From: CAKVOD01 sp964489405
Lineage (GTDB): Bacteria; Bacillota; Clostridia; Christensenellales; UBA1242
Length of the DNA stretch: 16,383 nucleotides
Assembly: GCA_964489405.1 (NCBI GenBank)
Contig: CAZAYL010000021.1
Span: forward strand, 1 to 16,383
Direction of reading: 5' to 3'
The position numbers and the translations under genes are program-made. The notes under the pieces are model-generated. The model saw nothing but the letters and a program-made list of their open reading frames with translations, did no database searches and was not told where the DNA came from. How positions within the stretch are numbered: the stretch's first letter is position 1; each line of letters begins with the position of its first letter. This document shows, in pieces, positions 16,021 through 16,383 of the stretch.

Positions 16021-16050
16021 TAATAAATGCTAGAGTAATAAATGCTAGAG
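16021..16050 (+). repeat. Perfect 15-bp tandem duplication
   Basis: TAATAAATGCTAGAG occurs twice head to tail with no mismatch (16021-16035 and 16036-16050), in non-coding DNA between the giant gene terminator and repeat copy C. A two-unit repeat of this kind is most simply a replication slippage product. Confidence 0.85.
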
Positions 16051-16064
16051 TATTCAACCCATTG

Positions 16065-16383
16065 CCCGCGCTAGTAAACAATCAATAGCGTCCTTATAAA
16101 TGTGGTAAGGCACTCTCCCTATCGTCATTGCGAGCGAAGCGTCGGTGCCAGACGGCACAGGTGCAGGTGTGGGTTGGTGCGGGTATGTTATTGTGAGATG
16201 ACAAACAAACCTGAAGTCAAGGCGAGCCTTGCCCGGAAGGGGTCACGGTTGGTTATGGGGTACCCATACACTTTGACGGCGCTAGCACAATAAGGATTGA
16301 TTTTATCCCCGTGGCTGGCGCTAGGCGGGCTATGGGGCGCGATACCGCACGCGTGGCACGCGGTTCGCGAGATTCCTACGCTT
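16065..16383 (+). repeat. Dispersed modular repeat, copy C (runs off the window), inverted relative to copy B
   Basis: Non-coding. Module order on the plus strand: module 1 (16065-16134, including GTGGTAAGG and CTCTCCCTATCGTCATTGCG), a unique GC-rich stretch with CGAAGCGTCGG, module 2 (16235-16305; GGAAGGGG, TATGGGGTACCCATACAC, GCGCTAGC, AATAAGGA), module 3 (16315-16353; GCGCTAGGCGGGC, GGGGCGCGATACCGCACGCG), then GAGATTCCTACGCTT at the edge. Copy B carries the same modules on the opposite strand in the order 3-1-2. A 63-codon open frame across it (16102-16293) is only the translated repeat. Together with copy B it brackets the giant gene. Confidence 0.7.

Noticed and set aside
16102..16293. 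63-codon open frame at the right end
   Set aside because: It is the translation of repeat copy C (reads HCERS from CATTGCGAGCG); it has no SD, and the composition is Arg/Cys-rich as expected of GC-rich repeat DNA.
1..16383. Identical 8-bp ends suggesting a circular molecule
   Set aside because: CTACGCTT at both ends belongs to the same dispersed repeat family, and eight bases are too few to prove circularity; the gene content is chromosomal.
7585..16383. Transposon or integrative element carrying the giant gene
   Set aside because: No transposase, integrase or target-site duplication was found; the inverted repeats are permuted mosaics, not matching terminal repeats, so only a repeat-bracketed unit is claimed.

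Overview
The window reads as chromosomal DNA of a low-GC, Bacillota-type bacterium, plausibly an uncultured clostridial lineage. This is inferred from AT-rich intergenic DNA, strong A+G-rich Shine-Dalgarno sites on several genes, short U-tailed terminators, small lipoproteins, a SsuABC/ThiXYZ-like transporter and a very long Ig-like surface protein. All genes read with the standard code. No rRNA, tRNA, CRISPR array, phage gene or transposase was seen.

Layout. 1-130: one copy of a dispersed modular repeat with a hairpin. 248-748 (+): Nudix hydrolase. 898-2010 (+): lipoprotein with an InlB-type repeat behind a near-consensus promoter. 2171-3976 (-): recF followed 9 nt later by a TtcA-like tRNA thiolase. 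4150-5130 (+): unrecognised acidic protein, divergent from recF. 5204-7480 (+): overlapping three-gene ABC importer operon (binding lipoprotein, permease, ATPase). 7477-7584 (-): what looks like the last codons of a truncated gene. 7585-8010: second repeat copy, containing a promoter and a strong terminator about 215 nt apart. 8240-15910 (+): one 2556-residue surface protein filling nearly half the window, with a signal sequence, about a dozen Ig-like modules and a C-terminal membrane anchor without a sortase motif. 15979-16009: its terminator. 16065-16383: third repeat copy, inverted relative to the second.

Two patterns stand out. First, three unrelated genes (Nudix, recF, binding lipoprotein) have a -35 of TTGCAA or TTGCAT, an extended -10 (TGn + TAnnnT) and exactly 6 nt between the -10 and the ATG, with no Shine-Dalgarno site. 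This predicts leaderless mRNAs beside ordinary SD-led genes. Second, the giant surface-protein gene is bracketed by inverted, shuffled copies of a modular repeat, and a gene remnant abuts one of them. This suggests insertion, or capacity for rearrangement, of the whole surface-protein unit.

The housekeeping genes (recF, ttcA, Nudix) look like ordinary backbone. The accessory interest lies in 7477-16383. No proven new system is visible; the leaderless promoter class, the repeat-bracketed giant adhesin and the small transcription unit inside the repeat are the best candidates for follow-up.
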